A stretch of DNA of 64,000 bases from Candidatus Heimdallarchaeota archaeon (GTDB lineage: Archaea > Asgardarchaeota > Heimdallarchaeia > Heimdallarchaeales > Kariarchaeaceae): assembly GCA_026702845.1 (NCBI GenBank), contig JADCLS010000003.1:124001-188000 (forward strand), given 5' to 3'. The translations under genes were made by a program, and so were the position numbers. Below are positions 8,098 through 16,416 of this stretch, piece after piece. Every line of letters begins with the position of its first letter. Positions within the stretch are counted from its first letter, which is position 1. Below the pieces are notes generated by a model. That model was not told where the DNA came from. It searched no databases and was given only the letters and a program-made list of their open reading frames with translations.

Positions 8098-8553
8098 TCA
8101 GATATGATGCTTGATTTTCACAGCAATACCAGAATCTAATTCCATCATGGCATATCCAGGTTGCACAGCAGTACCCACACCACATAGTTCACCCTCAAGA
8201 GAACAGACAAATACCTCAAGCTCGGGATAGATATGATCATCCACCTTGACCACATGCTTGCAATAGGCTGATTTTCCCTGGCTGACAAAAGGAACTGCTT
8301 CATCTTTGATGTATACCCTATTATGTTCAAATCCTTGTTGTAGTAAAAATCGTGCACCATCAATTGTGGGAAGATATCGTCCATCATGAGTACGCAAAGA
8401 GAAGAGCAGGATATTATTTAGCAATATACTGCGTATTCTTCCTGTTTTTCTGGAACGTTGAAGATCAAAGGCAAAACCTGAGAAATCAATTCCAGGGTAC
8501 TGCATACTGAGACTAGCCACTATTTTTCGCTGAGATGGGTTGCTGGTTTCCAC
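8098..8553 (-). CDS. PUA-domain RNA-binding protein, archaeosine-TGT C-terminal-like
   Basis: A 151-residue protein. The last 75 residues form a PUA domain: NRVYIKDEAVPFVSQGKSAY, then HIYPELEVFVCS and SGIAVKIKHHI. The first half (YPGIDFSGFAFDLQRS, YLPTIDGARFLL) resembles the C2 region that precedes PUA in archaeal tRNA-guanine transglycosylase and related split proteins. It probably binds tRNA or rRNA, but no catalytic domain is present. It ends 5 bases from the convergent NAC gene and is divergent from the Taw2-like gene. Confidence 0.75.
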   Translation of the reverse strand: METSNPSQRKIVASLSMQYPGIDFSGFAFDLQRSRKTGRIRSILLNNILLFSLRTHDGRYLPTIDGARFLLQQGFEHNRVYIKDEAVPFVSQGKSAYCKHVVKVDDHIYPELEVFVCSLEGELCGVGTAVQPGYAMMELDSGIAVKIKHHI

Positions 8554-8633
8554 AATGAATAGTTGAATGATCCATATTTAGATACTTTGATGTGAATCCA
8601 TTGATATAGGATATGATCAATGGGAGGGTAGAG

Positions 8634-9431
8634 ATGAAGTTCAGGGATAAGATTCTTGCCATTCGACCCCAATTAGCAGTGATACCATCGGGATACAAAC
8701 GAGTGGGTGATTTTGTCCTGTTCAGATCCCAGCATCGTCTTTCAGGAGAATTGGGAACTGCAGTTATGCAGTTATTTCCCTGGTGCAGGGGAGTGTATCA
8801 GTATCTAACCACCACCGGAACATCACGTAATCCCAGCATTACCTGGCTGGCAGGTAGCAGGGATACTGTGACTGAACACAAGGAAAATGGGGTCATATAT
8901 GTACTGGATATTGCAAGGATTATGTTTGCGGGGGGTAATTCTCAGTTAAGAAAGCGCTTGATCCAGCAAGTTGATGAGCAGGAATATCTTGTTGATATGT
9001 TTGCTGCGGTGGGCAATCTCAGCCTGCAAGTGTTATACTACAAGAAAATCAAAGCTACTTTAATAGAACAAGATAGCAATACATACTCATTCCTGCTTCA
9101 AACGTTGGAGAGAAATCTCATTGCAGGTATTGATGTACTCAATGCAGATTGTCGCGATGTACAACTCATCAATATAGCGGACAGGATATTCATGGGGTAT
9201 CATGAGCTGGAAGTATCACACTTCCAAGCTGCTGTTAGATTGGCTAAAACAACTGCAATACTTCATACACACCCCATTGCACCCGCTGATCATTACGAGG
9301 AGGCCATCTACAAGTATACAGAGTTTCTGAATCGATGTGAGGTGAATGTTGAGCTGATTGCAGCATTAAAGGTCAAAAACTACTCACCTGGCTTGCATCA
9401 TATCGAAATCATCTTTAAAATTGACAAGTAG
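8634..9431 (+). CDS. Taw2/Trm5-family tRNA methyl- or aminocarboxypropyl-transferase
   Basis: About 265 residues. The family signature is seen in order: NGVIYVLDIARIMFAGGNSQ with LRKR (cf. the FDxxxVMFSxGNxxER motif), YLVDMFAAVGNLSLQVL (SAM motif I), NADCRDV, and VKNYSPGLHHIEIIFKI (C-terminal strand). Taw2 and Trm5 modify G37 of tRNA-Phe on the way to wyosine derivatives; a tRNA-Phe gene is in this window. The ATG at 8634 has GGGAGG six bases upstream, so it is preferred to the in-frame ATG at 8613. Whether it is Taw2 or a Trm5 relative needs a tree. It runs into the endA-like gene with 11 bases between. Confidence 0.8.
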   Translation: MKFRDKILAIRPQLAVIPSGYKRVGDFVLFRSQHRLSGELGTAVMQLFPWCRGVYQYLTTTGTSRNPSITWLAGSRDTVTEHKENGVIYVLDIARIMFAGGNSQLRKRLIQQVDEQEYLVDMFAAVGNLSLQVLYYKKIKATLIEQDSNTYSFLLQTLERNLIAGIDVLNADCRDVQLINIADRIFMGYHELEVSHFQAAVRLAKTTAILHTHPIAPADHYEEAIYKYTEFLNRCEVNVELIAALKVKNYSPGLHHIEIIFKIDK

Positions 9432-9442
9432 AGAGTGAGTGA

Positions 9443-9985
9443 ATGAGCAATCGCGGCAAGATTCCTACACAATTGCTAGAAAATGAAGCCTTGGCAACCG
9501 GTGATCAGGCCATTAATTTGTACAACAAAGGATATTTTGGAATTCCTGAACGTGATGGAGTGCGATTGGACGGGTTTGAAACTCTTCACTTGATGGAGCT
9601 TGGGAGAATTGAACTGTATAAGAATGATCAACTGCTGGATATTCAGCAAGCTTCTGAGTATTTCTCCTCTAGAAATGAGGAATTCATGTTACGATACCTA
9701 GTTTATAAGGATCTGAGAAATCGTGGCAGTGTTGTCAATGTGGGAAAGGGATCTGCATTCTTCTTCAGGTTATACAATAGGGATTCCAATCCACTCAAGG
9801 GTGGGGCCAGATACTACATTAAACCACTTCAAGAGGGAGGATCCATTGATCTCAAGGAATTGAATATTCTGACTGAGATTGCAGCACAGTCTAGTAAAGA
9901 ACTAATCATGGGCATGGTTGATGCAGTGGGTGATGTATCCTATCTCAAATTGGAGGAACTTAACCCAAAGGCAATCGATACCTGA
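9443..9985 (+). CDS. endA: tRNA-splicing endonuclease EndA-family subunit, catalytic His missing
   Basis: A 180-residue protein with EndA features: YLVYKDLRNRGSVVNVGKGS, FRLYNRD, LKELNILTEIAAQSSKELI and VDAVGDVSYLKL. Of the catalytic triad, Tyr is at 111 and Lys at 152, in the same spacing as Y115 and K156 of the Methanocaldococcus enzyme. The position expected for the catalytic His (about 121) is Gly. It is therefore probably a structural subunit that pairs with a catalytic partner encoded elsewhere, or a divergent enzyme. Introns in archaeal tRNAs need this activity, and the tRNA-Met gene at 38.8 kb has one. Located just after a tRNA-modification gene. Confidence 0.85.
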   Translation: MSNRGKIPTQLLENEALATGDQAINLYNKGYFGIPERDGVRLDGFETLHLMELGRIELYKNDQLLDIQQASEYFSSRNEEFMLRYLVYKDLRNRGSVVNVGKGSAFFFRLYNRDSNPLKGGARYYIKPLQEGGSIDLKELNILTEIAAQSSKELIMGMVDAVGDVSYLKLEELNPKAIDT

Positions 9986-10072
9986 GTGGAAATGAAATCA
10001 TCGGGAATAATTAGTAGTTAATATATATTTGAGAAAATATGAATTTATATGGGATAAAATCCTGCCTTATTT

Positions 10073-10957
10073 GTGGCATTAATTCACTATTATAGGATCA
10101 TCAGACCCATGAATGCATTTATGGTCAGCATGATGGCTGTTTCTGGAATATGGTTTGCTGCGGGTTTTCAGATTGAGTGGTGGAAGTATCCCCTCGCTGT
10201 TATCGTTGCAGTTACCTATATTGGCATAGCCATGGTACACAATGATATCATCGATCTTGAGATAGATAAAATTAATGCACCTGAGAGACCTATCCCATCT
10301 GGGAATATTACCATAAAACAGGCAAAAATCTACACCGTCATCCTTTTTATTATTGGAACATCTGCAGGGGTGTTCATGCAGATAGAATCTATAGTGCTTA
10401 TGGCATTATCCTTAGTATTATCATTGATGTACAATGCATACCTCAAGAAAACAGGATTTCTGGGAAATATCACGGTGGGCATTACAGCAACCTCTGCATT
10501 TCTGTATGGTGATGCAGTAGGTACAGGATTTCTCAATTTCTGGCCTGTTGATAACTGGAATCCATCAATTTATTTATTCCTTATCTCTGCCTTGCTCAAC
10601 ACAGCTAGAGAGGTATCAAAGGGGATAATGGATACAGAGGGGGATGAAAAGCATGGAGTGAGAACAATAGCAGTTCTGTTTGGAAAGAAAGCTGCTGCTG
10701 TTGTTGTTGCCGTTATTCTAGCTATTGCTCTAGGATTTGCCATACTCCCAATAATTTATGAGATATTTGGACCTATTTATATCATTGCTCTCCTGACATT
10801 CTTCATATTAATTTTGCAGGTTACCTATCCTTTGCTCAAGGATCCCAATTATGATGCTGCCAAAAATTTCAAGAAGAGAATTATCCTCATCATGCTTCTT
10901 GCCCTAATTATCATCCTGATTGATGTTCAGGTACAAAAGACATTCTCGTTCTGGTAA
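10073..10957 (+). CDS. UbiA-family prenyltransferase (probable DGGGP synthase)
   Basis: A 294-residue integral membrane protein with about eight hydrophobic segments. The first Asp-rich motif is HNDIIDLEIDKINAPERPIP and the second is MDTEGDEKHGVRTI; both are characteristic of UbiA enzymes and bind prenyl diphosphate with magnesium. In archaea the main member with this pattern is digeranylgeranylglyceryl phosphate synthase, which adds the second isoprenoid chain to G1P lipids. EgsA at 41.65 kb makes the glycerol backbone. The start is a GTG at 10073; the next in-frame ATG lies at the MNAF segment inside the first helix. A quinone or haem prenyltransferase cannot be excluded. Confidence 0.85.
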   Translation: MALIHYYRIIRPMNAFMVSMMAVSGIWFAAGFQIEWWKYPLAVIVAVTYIGIAMVHNDIIDLEIDKINAPERPIPSGNITIKQAKIYTVILFIIGTSAGVFMQIESIVLMALSLVLSLMYNAYLKKTGFLGNITVGITATSAFLYGDAVGTGFLNFWPVDNWNPSIYLFLISALLNTAREVSKGIMDTEGDEKHGVRTIAVLFGKKAAAVVVAVILAIALGFAILPIIYEIFGPIYIIALLTFFILILQVTYPLLKDPNYDAAKNFKKRIILIMLLALIIILIDVQVQKTFSFW

Positions 10958-11002
10958 GTCAGATACACAACTCTTTATTACTTGGAAAGAGTATGGCAAT
11001 GT

Positions 11003-12412
11003 ATGGAATCTATAGAACAACTATTCACAGTATTCACCAATACAATGAGTGTTCATCTCAGAGAGCAACAACCACCCATGGCAAAACATGGCAATCCAGG
11101 AGCTTGGTCGCTCGATGCCATCACTGAAAAGCTTTTGAGTAGGGAAGATCTGGAGGAATTCTCGGATTTGATTATTGAATCATCAGATGTAGAGGATGAG
11201 ACTTTTTTAGAGGACAAAAGTGAACTATATTCAGTAATTCAGCTCCGTCATTTTAGGATTGTAATTACATATCCCCCATTCTCTGATGCAATCGAGATCA
11301 CCATTGTTAAACCCACATTACAACGAAAAATCCATGAGTATCAGTTATCTAAATCATTAAAAGAGCGATTAGACATGCGAGCAGAAGGTATTCTTATCGC
11401 TGGTCCACCAGGTCACGGAAAATCTACTTTTGCCTCTGCGCTTGCAATGTCTTATGCAGATAAATCAAAGATAATTAAAACCATTGAGAAACCAAGAGAT
11501 TTACAACTAGATGATCGTATCACCCAGTTTACCTCTTTACCCAATGATATAGAGAAATTGGGTGATTTGCTGCTGCTCATGCGCCCGGACTATGTGATAT
11601 TTGATGAGATACGTAAGAATTCGGATTTTGAAGTATATTCAGATATGAGAATGGCTGGAGTGGGCTTGGTTGGTGTGATACATGCCACAAAACCCATAGA
11701 TGCTATCCAGCGTTTTGTCAGTAGAATAGAGTTAGGATTGATACCAAGTATTATTGATACGGTGATTTTTATCAACAAGGGAGAAGTGGATACCGTGCTC
11801 TCACTGAAGATGGAGGTGAAAACCCCCCGTGGATTCACAGATCAGGGTTTAGCTAGACCAGTCATTGTAGTAAGTGATTTTATGGATAAATCCGCTCTGT
11901 ACGAGATCTTTTCATTTGGTGAACAGGTAGTTGTCATCCCACTGAAATCTGAGAAAAAGAATACCAGTATCAGCAAGAACAATCTATACAAAGATGTCGC
12001 TAACCTATTAATCCAGAACTACACAGGGCTGACAAATCAAAATATCGAATTAGTAAAACAAACAGATCATTCCCTCAAAGTAATTATTCCCAAGGAGTTT
12101 GTTTCTCTATTACAACGAGATTTTCTCATTCAAAGCACAATCCAGCAAACCTATGGAGTGCATCTCACTTTCGAATCTGAGGAAACATCATCGAATTATC
12201 AAATATTCCAAACAAAAAAACATCTTATTATCGTAGTAGGTAAACAATTACGTAATGCCAATGTCGATCTGTTTGTTGGACCTCAACTCGTCTTACGATC
12301 TGTTGTTGATTCCAATGGAGAAATCAAATTATCACGAAAAAAAGCGACAACTAAGCGATTGGAGAATATCCTTGATAATTCTGAGGAGCAGCTAAGTATC
12401 AGGGAAAGCTAG
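11003..12412 (+). CDS. PINA/PilT-type ATPase with C-terminal KH region, lacking the PIN domain
   Basis: About 469 residues. The N-terminus carries NTMSVHLREQQPPMAKHG, the linker that normally follows the PIN domain in archaeal PIN-ATPase-KH (PINA) proteins. It is followed by a PilT/VirB11-type ATPase: P-loop GPPGHGKST near residue 135, KTIEKPRDLQL, RPDYVIFDEIRK and RMAGVGLVGVIHATK. The C-terminal 150 residues (NQNIELVKQTDHSLKVIIP and after) fit a KH RNA-binding region. PINA proteins are linked to RNA or DNA processing. Start: ATG at 11003 has GGAAAGAG ten bases upstream; an in-frame TTG at 10982 is the alternative. Its last 21 bases overlap the convergent rpiA gene. Confidence 0.85.
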   Translation: MESIEQLFTVFTNTMSVHLREQQPPMAKHGNPGAWSLDAITEKLLSREDLEEFSDLIIESSDVEDETFLEDKSELYSVIQLRHFRIVITYPPFSDAIEITIVKPTLQRKIHEYQLSKSLKERLDMRAEGILIAGPPGHGKSTFASALAMSYADKSKIIKTIEKPRDLQLDDRITQFTSLPNDIEKLGDLLLLMRPDYVIFDEIRKNSDFEVYSDMRMAGVGLVGVIHATKPIDAIQRFVSRIELGLIPSIIDTVIFINKGEVDTVLSLKMEVKTPRGFTDQGLARPVIVVSDFMDKSALYEIFSFGEQVVVIPLKSEKKNTSISKNNLYKDVANLLIQNYTGLTNQNIELVKQTDHSLKVIIPKEFVSLLQRDFLIQSTIQQTYGVHLTFESEETSSNYQIFQTKKHLIIVVGKQLRNANVDLFVGPQLVLRSVVDSNGEIKLSRKKATTKRLENILDNSEEQLSIRES

Positions 12413-13093
12413 ATTATTAACACCCGATTCAGTTGCCACAAAAATTTGACATTTATTACACAGGTCAGAAGTAAAAATACCTGTTTCAATTACTCCTGTT
12501 AATAGTTTTAATTGCTTATGAAGTGTCTCAAAATCAAGTGATTGATGATAAATCTTGATATCTAGAATATAATTCCCATGATCAGTGATGAATGGCATCT
12601 GCATCCTTGGTTCAGTTCTAAGTTGGATGGTATGGAGCTGATCCCCCAATAGTGATTTGATGGTTTGTGGTAAAGAATGTACAAGTTTGGGGAGAATTTC
12701 CACAGGAACGATCACTGTTGATTGTGCATCTAATTTGGTTTGATCGATGAGTACCTGAATTTTCCGAGCATGATTCCAGAGCATTTTCTCACTTGTAAGA
12801 GCTCCACCGAGTCCTTTAAGAATGATTTTTCTATCCAGAAATACGGTATCAGCCCCATCTATAACCAAATTGAGTGACTGTATATTCACTTGTGAGAAAG
12901 GCAACTCTAACAGATGATTATCATGCATTAATATTGAAGTGCTGGATGCTGCTGAGATAAAAGCAGTTTTACAATTCGTTTCACCTAGTTTTTTGATCAG
13001 GATATTAATTGTAGATCCTGCCCCTAGACCTATTAATCCATCATTTGGTAATTGGTTAATGATCGTGTTTGCGAGATTCTCTTTAAGATTCAA
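12392..13093 (-). CDS. rpiA: Ribose-5-phosphate isomerase A
   Basis: A 233-residue protein with the RpiA blocks in order: GLIGLGAGSTINILI, LVIDGADTVFLDRKIILKGL with GGALTSEK, VLIDQTKL, TDHGNYILDIKIY and LTGVIETGIF. It interconverts ribose-5-phosphate and ribulose-5-phosphate in the cytoplasm. The start codon is a TTG at 13093, two bases after the stop of the upstream Pro-rich protein gene, so it probably depends on that gene's translation. Its 3' end overlaps the convergent PINA-like gene by 21 bases. Confidence 0.94.
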   Translation of the reverse strand: MNLKENLANTIINQLPNDGLIGLGAGSTINILIKKLGETNCKTAFISAASSTSILMHDNHLLELPFSQVNIQSLNLVIDGADTVFLDRKIILKGLGGALTSEKMLWNHARKIQVLIDQTKLDAQSTVIVPVEILPKLVHSLPQTIKSLLGDQLHTIQLRTEPRMQMPFITDHGNYILDIKIYHQSLDFETLHKQLKLLTGVIETGIFTSDLCNKCQIFVATESGVNNLAFPDT

Positions 13094-13095
13094 AA

Positions 13096-14145
13096 CTACT
13101 CATCTTCATTGATTAATTTCTTGAGTCTAGCTAACTCTCGTAGCATGTCCATTCGAATTGCAGCAATTGAGGTAGATTTGGCAAACATCTTCTCATCTCC
13201 CTCCTCACCTTGTGGTTGCGCTGCTTGGGGTGCTGTTGGTTTTGGTGTACTTGGTTGTGGTGCTGATGGTTTAGGGGCTGTGAATTGCTGTGGGGCTGCA
13301 GGTTTCGGAGCCATCGGTTTTGGTGCACTTGGTTGTGAAGCAGTGAATTGCTGTGGGGCTGCAGGTTTCGGAGCCATAGGCTTTGGTGCACTTGGTTGAG
13401 GAGCTGAAGGTTTCGGAGCAGTGAATTGCTGAGATGTTGTAGGTTTGGGTGCTGTGAATGTTTTAGGAGCTGCAGGTTGAGGGGCAGTGAATTGCTGAGA
13501 AGTTGTAGGTTTGGGGGCTGTGAATGTTTTAGGAGCTGCAGGTTGAGGGGCTATTGGTTTAGGTCCACTCGGTGCTCCACTATCACTAATTGAAGATGAT
13601 TTTGGTTTCAAAAATTCGTCATCATCATCTTCCAATCCTAGGTCAATTAATTCATCCCCTAAGCCAGATTGAATCTCACTAACGACTTCTTCCATGGGTG
13701 CAACAGGTGGATCAATTGGAATTTCATCAATAGGTTCTGGTTCATCCTCAGTAATAGCCATATCCTCAATTTCAGAGGAGTATATTCTAAGATCTTCAGA
13801 GAATTTCGAACTAAGTACCAGATAGGCATCATCTGATATTTGATCAGAATTTTTCAATCTAGATAATTCATTTATCGCTGCATCTGCAATTGCCATCTTA
13901 ACCTGGATTCCTGCCATCCTATCGGTTGTATCTTCAAAATCAAAGACATCTGGCTCTGTGACGATTACAGGCAATTCTTCTTGTTTTTCTTTGGTCTTTA
14001 TTTTATCTACTTTCTTTACTCGTTTTCTTGTAATTAATTTTGCAGTAACTGCTGTTGCGATGATATAGAGTATACTAAAATAAAGCAACAATTTTAGAAC
14101 TACATCCATACCAATTGGTGGTAGATCATCTGGGAATGGTGCCAT
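13096..14145 (-). CDS. Membrane-anchored protein with Pro/Ala-rich tandem repeats
   Basis: A 349-residue protein of no recognised family. One transmembrane helix lies at about residues 15-35 (VVLKLLLYFSILYIIATAVT), followed by a basic stretch (RKRVKKVDKIKTKEK). Residues about 65-125 are helical and acidic. Residues about 195-320 are low-complexity repeats of the types APKPTTSQQFTAPQPA and SAPKPMAPKPAAPQQF. The last 30 residues are a charged helix (RMDMLRELARLKKLINEDE). The predicted layout is an anchor, a flexible arm and a C-terminal binding helix, perhaps a scaffold at the cytoplasmic face; this is inference. It is followed within 2 bases by rpiA. Confidence 0.75.
   Translation of the reverse strand: MAPFPDDLPPIGMDVVLKLLLYFSILYIIATAVTAKLITRKRVKKVDKIKTKEKQEELPVIVTEPDVFDFEDTTDRMAGIQVKMAIADAAINELSRLKNSDQISDDAYLVLSSKFSEDLRIYSSEIEDMAITEDEPEPIDEIPIDPPVAPMEEVVSEIQSGLGDELIDLGLEDDDDEFLKPKSSSISDSGAPSGPKPIAPQPAAPKTFTAPKPTTSQQFTAPQPAAPKTFTAPKPTTSQQFTAPKPSAPQPSAPKPMAPKPAAPQQFTASQPSAPKPMAPKPAAPQQFTAPKPSAPQPSTPKPTAPQAAQPQGEEGDEKMFAKSTSIAAIRMDMLRELARLKKLINEDE
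13280..13551 (-). repeat. Nested DNA repeats encoding the Pro-rich arm
   Basis: A 35-base unit is identical at 13280-13314 and 13343-13377, with 63 bases (21 codons) between starts. A second 35-base unit is identical at 13451-13485 and 13517-13551, with 66 bases (22 codons) between starts. Exact identity at DNA level points to recent duplication or slippage rather than old repeats. Confidence 0.8.
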
Positions 14146-14301
14146 GGTTGTTCAATCCTTTATTGTTTAAAAGGTAATTAGACTATAAAACATTACGTGA
14201 TCGGTTCGTTTAAATCGCGACTAAATTTATACCTGAATAAAATTCATAGATAAAATATATATGGTGTGATAAGTTACAATATTTTTTTGAAGAAATGATA
14301 A

Positions 14302-16416
14302 TTATAGTTTTCTTAGGTTATTACCTTTGTATACTGCACTTGCAAAGGAGATCCTTCTCATCTGTTGTTGTGTTTGTATTTCTTCAAAATAGTGGGCTGA
14401 GAGTCCCGCAATCCTTCCAAAAACAAATATTGATTTTGCTAACCTGGTATCAATTCCCATATCAGCAATTATTGCACCAATAACTCCATCCACATTGATT
14501 GGTAGGTTCATTCCCCTCACTCTGAAAAATACCTCACTGACAATTTTTGATACAGCAACATGATCCTTTGCAAACCCGGCATCATTTGCCATTTGCCAGA
14601 GGATATCTCTTCGGGGGTCTTGGGTATGAATTCTATGACCTAGACCCTCAATTCTCAAACCCTCTTTAATTATCTGTTTCATTTTGATAAAGGTTGCCTC
14701 TTCAATATCGAGATTATTATCTCTTGCATAGGAAACAACTGATGAGAAGAATTCTGCAGCCTTTTGACCAGCTCCACCATGGACATCTGTGATAGCCTGT
14801 ACCCCACCTGCAATAGCTACTTCAAAGGGAGGACGCACTGAAGCCAGTAAAATTGTTGTTTGTGCAGAAGGAGGAGTCACCCCGTGATCAACACAGGCTG
14901 TGATCATAGCTTCTAGCAATTTCACCTTTGATATTTCCATTTCAGTATTACCAACAAGTGCTGCATAGATAATGTCTGAAAATTGGGTTGTTTCAGAAAG
15001 GGCATCAAGCGCTTCCTCATTCTGAAACACCTTGGCAAAAAATCTTGCCACTCTACCTAAGGTGAAGGCTGTGAGTTCCTCAACTGGCTGGTTAGATTGA
15101 GATGAAATCAAATCATCAATCTGAATATAGGTTCCAATACTTTTAGATATATCTGGATAGAAGTAATCAACACTAGGGGCTTTCTTCTTGGCTGCTGCCA
15201 CAGCTATCCTATTTAATTTTTCTAGAGTTTCTGAATCCGGAAATTCACCATTACTTAACAGATAGGCTGTTTCCAAAAATCCCTTTTTTGCGACTATATC
15301 TTGCAATGGATAACCTCGGATAAGAAGATTGTTAGGAAGAACATTTGTGATCACTGTTCCCCAAGTAACTGCAGGTGGCTTAGCAGCCCATTTCTCACTC
15401 ATTCTATCATAATAAGAATCAATATCAAAGTATTGTTTATCAAGTTTATTCCTCACCTGGTCAATCAGATCTCGTTGATGATTGACTACTATGACTCCTG
15501 CATCAGAAAGTGCTTCTTTTTTAGACAGATGAGTGCCATAGGATTGACCCGGAGATACAACTGCCCCTGCATGACCCATGGTTTTTCCTTCTGGTGCTTG
15601 AGATCCTGAAATCAAGGCAATGATTGGTTTGGGATATTTTTCAGGATGAGCCTTAATATCCATAGCAAGTAGTTCCTCTTGCATTCCTCCAATCTCACCG
15701 GCAATAACAACCATATCAGTTCCCTTAAATCCACTTACAAGAGAAACTAAATCTACAAATCTAGAACCAATTGCTCCATCACCACCTATACCTATTACTG
15801 CGTTTTGTGATATGCCAGTACTTGCGAGAGCATCAGATAGATGATAGAGAATTGCACCTGATCTTGAAATGACGGTAACACCACTTGGGCCAATTTTGCC
15901 ATCCTTTTCTTCTGCTTGGAAAATATCAGGTAACATCCCTATCTTAATATTTTCTGGAGGAAAGATAATTCCAGGCGTGTTTGGACCAAATAATACTGTA
16001 TTATACTTTCTGGCTTCAACTAGAATATCCCTTACATCTTTAAGGGGAATAAACTCTGAAATCAGAACTATAATGGGTACACCAGAACGTATTACCTCGA
16101 TAGTTGCATCTTTAGCTGTTGAGTAGTGTCTCCAAATACTCGCCACTGCTAGATTCTCATGATTTTTGACAGCTTCTGCTGCAGTATCGTATACTGGAAT
16201 GATCTCATGAACTCTAGTTCCCCCCCGACCTGGTGCAACACCACAGGTTACATTGGTACCATATTCTTGCATTAATCCTGCATGTCGGGTTCCCTGATTT
16301 CCTAGTCCAACGATCATTGTTTCAATCTCTTTAGTTTCCTGAATTCTCTTTGCTAGCTCAGGTCTGACTTGTTCAATGATATGGTATAATAATCCATTTG
16401 TCACATCAAGCTTCAT
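14302..16416 (-). CDS. SucD-citrate synthase fusion: ATP-citrate lyase large-subunit-like
   Basis: A 704-residue protein. Residues about 30-320 are succinyl-CoA synthetase alpha-like, with VGLGNQGTRH, FGPNTPGII and the phospho-His motif MGHAGAV (His 282). Residues about 350-704 are citrate synthase-like: LLIRGYPLQDIVAKKGF, CVDHGV (His 511), DVHGGAGQK (His 546), LGHRIHTQDPRR and NVDGVIGAI. The fusion is that of ATP-citrate lyase, which cleaves citrate with CoA and ATP to acetyl-CoA and oxaloacetate. Unlike textbook lyases, the citrate synthase part appears full length and keeps His at 546, where human ACLY has Phe. It overlaps the ATP-grasp subunit gene by 4 bases. Direction of the reaction is uncertain. 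Confidence 0.87.
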   Translation of the reverse strand: MKLDVTNGLLYHIIEQVRPELAKRIQETKEIETMIVGLGNQGTRHAGLMQEYGTNVTCGVAPGRGGTRVHEIIPVYDTAAEAVKNHENLAVASIWRHYSTAKDATIEVIRSGVPIIVLISEFIPLKDVRDILVEARKYNTVLFGPNTPGIIFPPENIKIGMLPDIFQAEEKDGKIGPSGVTVISRSGAILYHLSDALASTGISQNAVIGIGGDGAIGSRFVDLVSLVSGFKGTDMVVIAGEIGGMQEELLAMDIKAHPEKYPKPIIALISGSQAPEGKTMGHAGAVVSPGQSYGTHLSKKEALSDAGVIVVNHQRDLIDQVRNKLDKQYFDIDSYYDRMSEKWAAKPPAVTWGTVITNVLPNNLLIRGYPLQDIVAKKGFLETAYLLSNGEFPDSETLEKLNRIAVAAAKKKAPSVDYFYPDISKSIGTYIQIDDLISSQSNQPVEELTAFTLGRVARFFAKVFQNEEALDALSETTQFSDIIYAALVGNTEMEISKVKLLEAMITACVDHGVTPPSAQTTILLASVRPPFEVAIAGGVQAITDVHGGAGQKAAEFFSSVVSYARDNNLDIEEATFIKMKQIIKEGLRIEGLGHRIHTQDPRRDILWQMANDAGFAKDHVAVSKIVSEVFFRVRGMNLPINVDGVIGAIIADMGIDTRLAKSIFVFGRIAGLSAHYFEEIQTQQQMRRISFASAVYKGNNLRKL

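Noticed and set aside
13052..13399. Gly/Cys-rich plus-strand frame opposite the Pro-rich gene
   Set aside because: It is the complement of the Pro/Ala repeats; repeated GFGA-type peptides are an artefact of the repeat.
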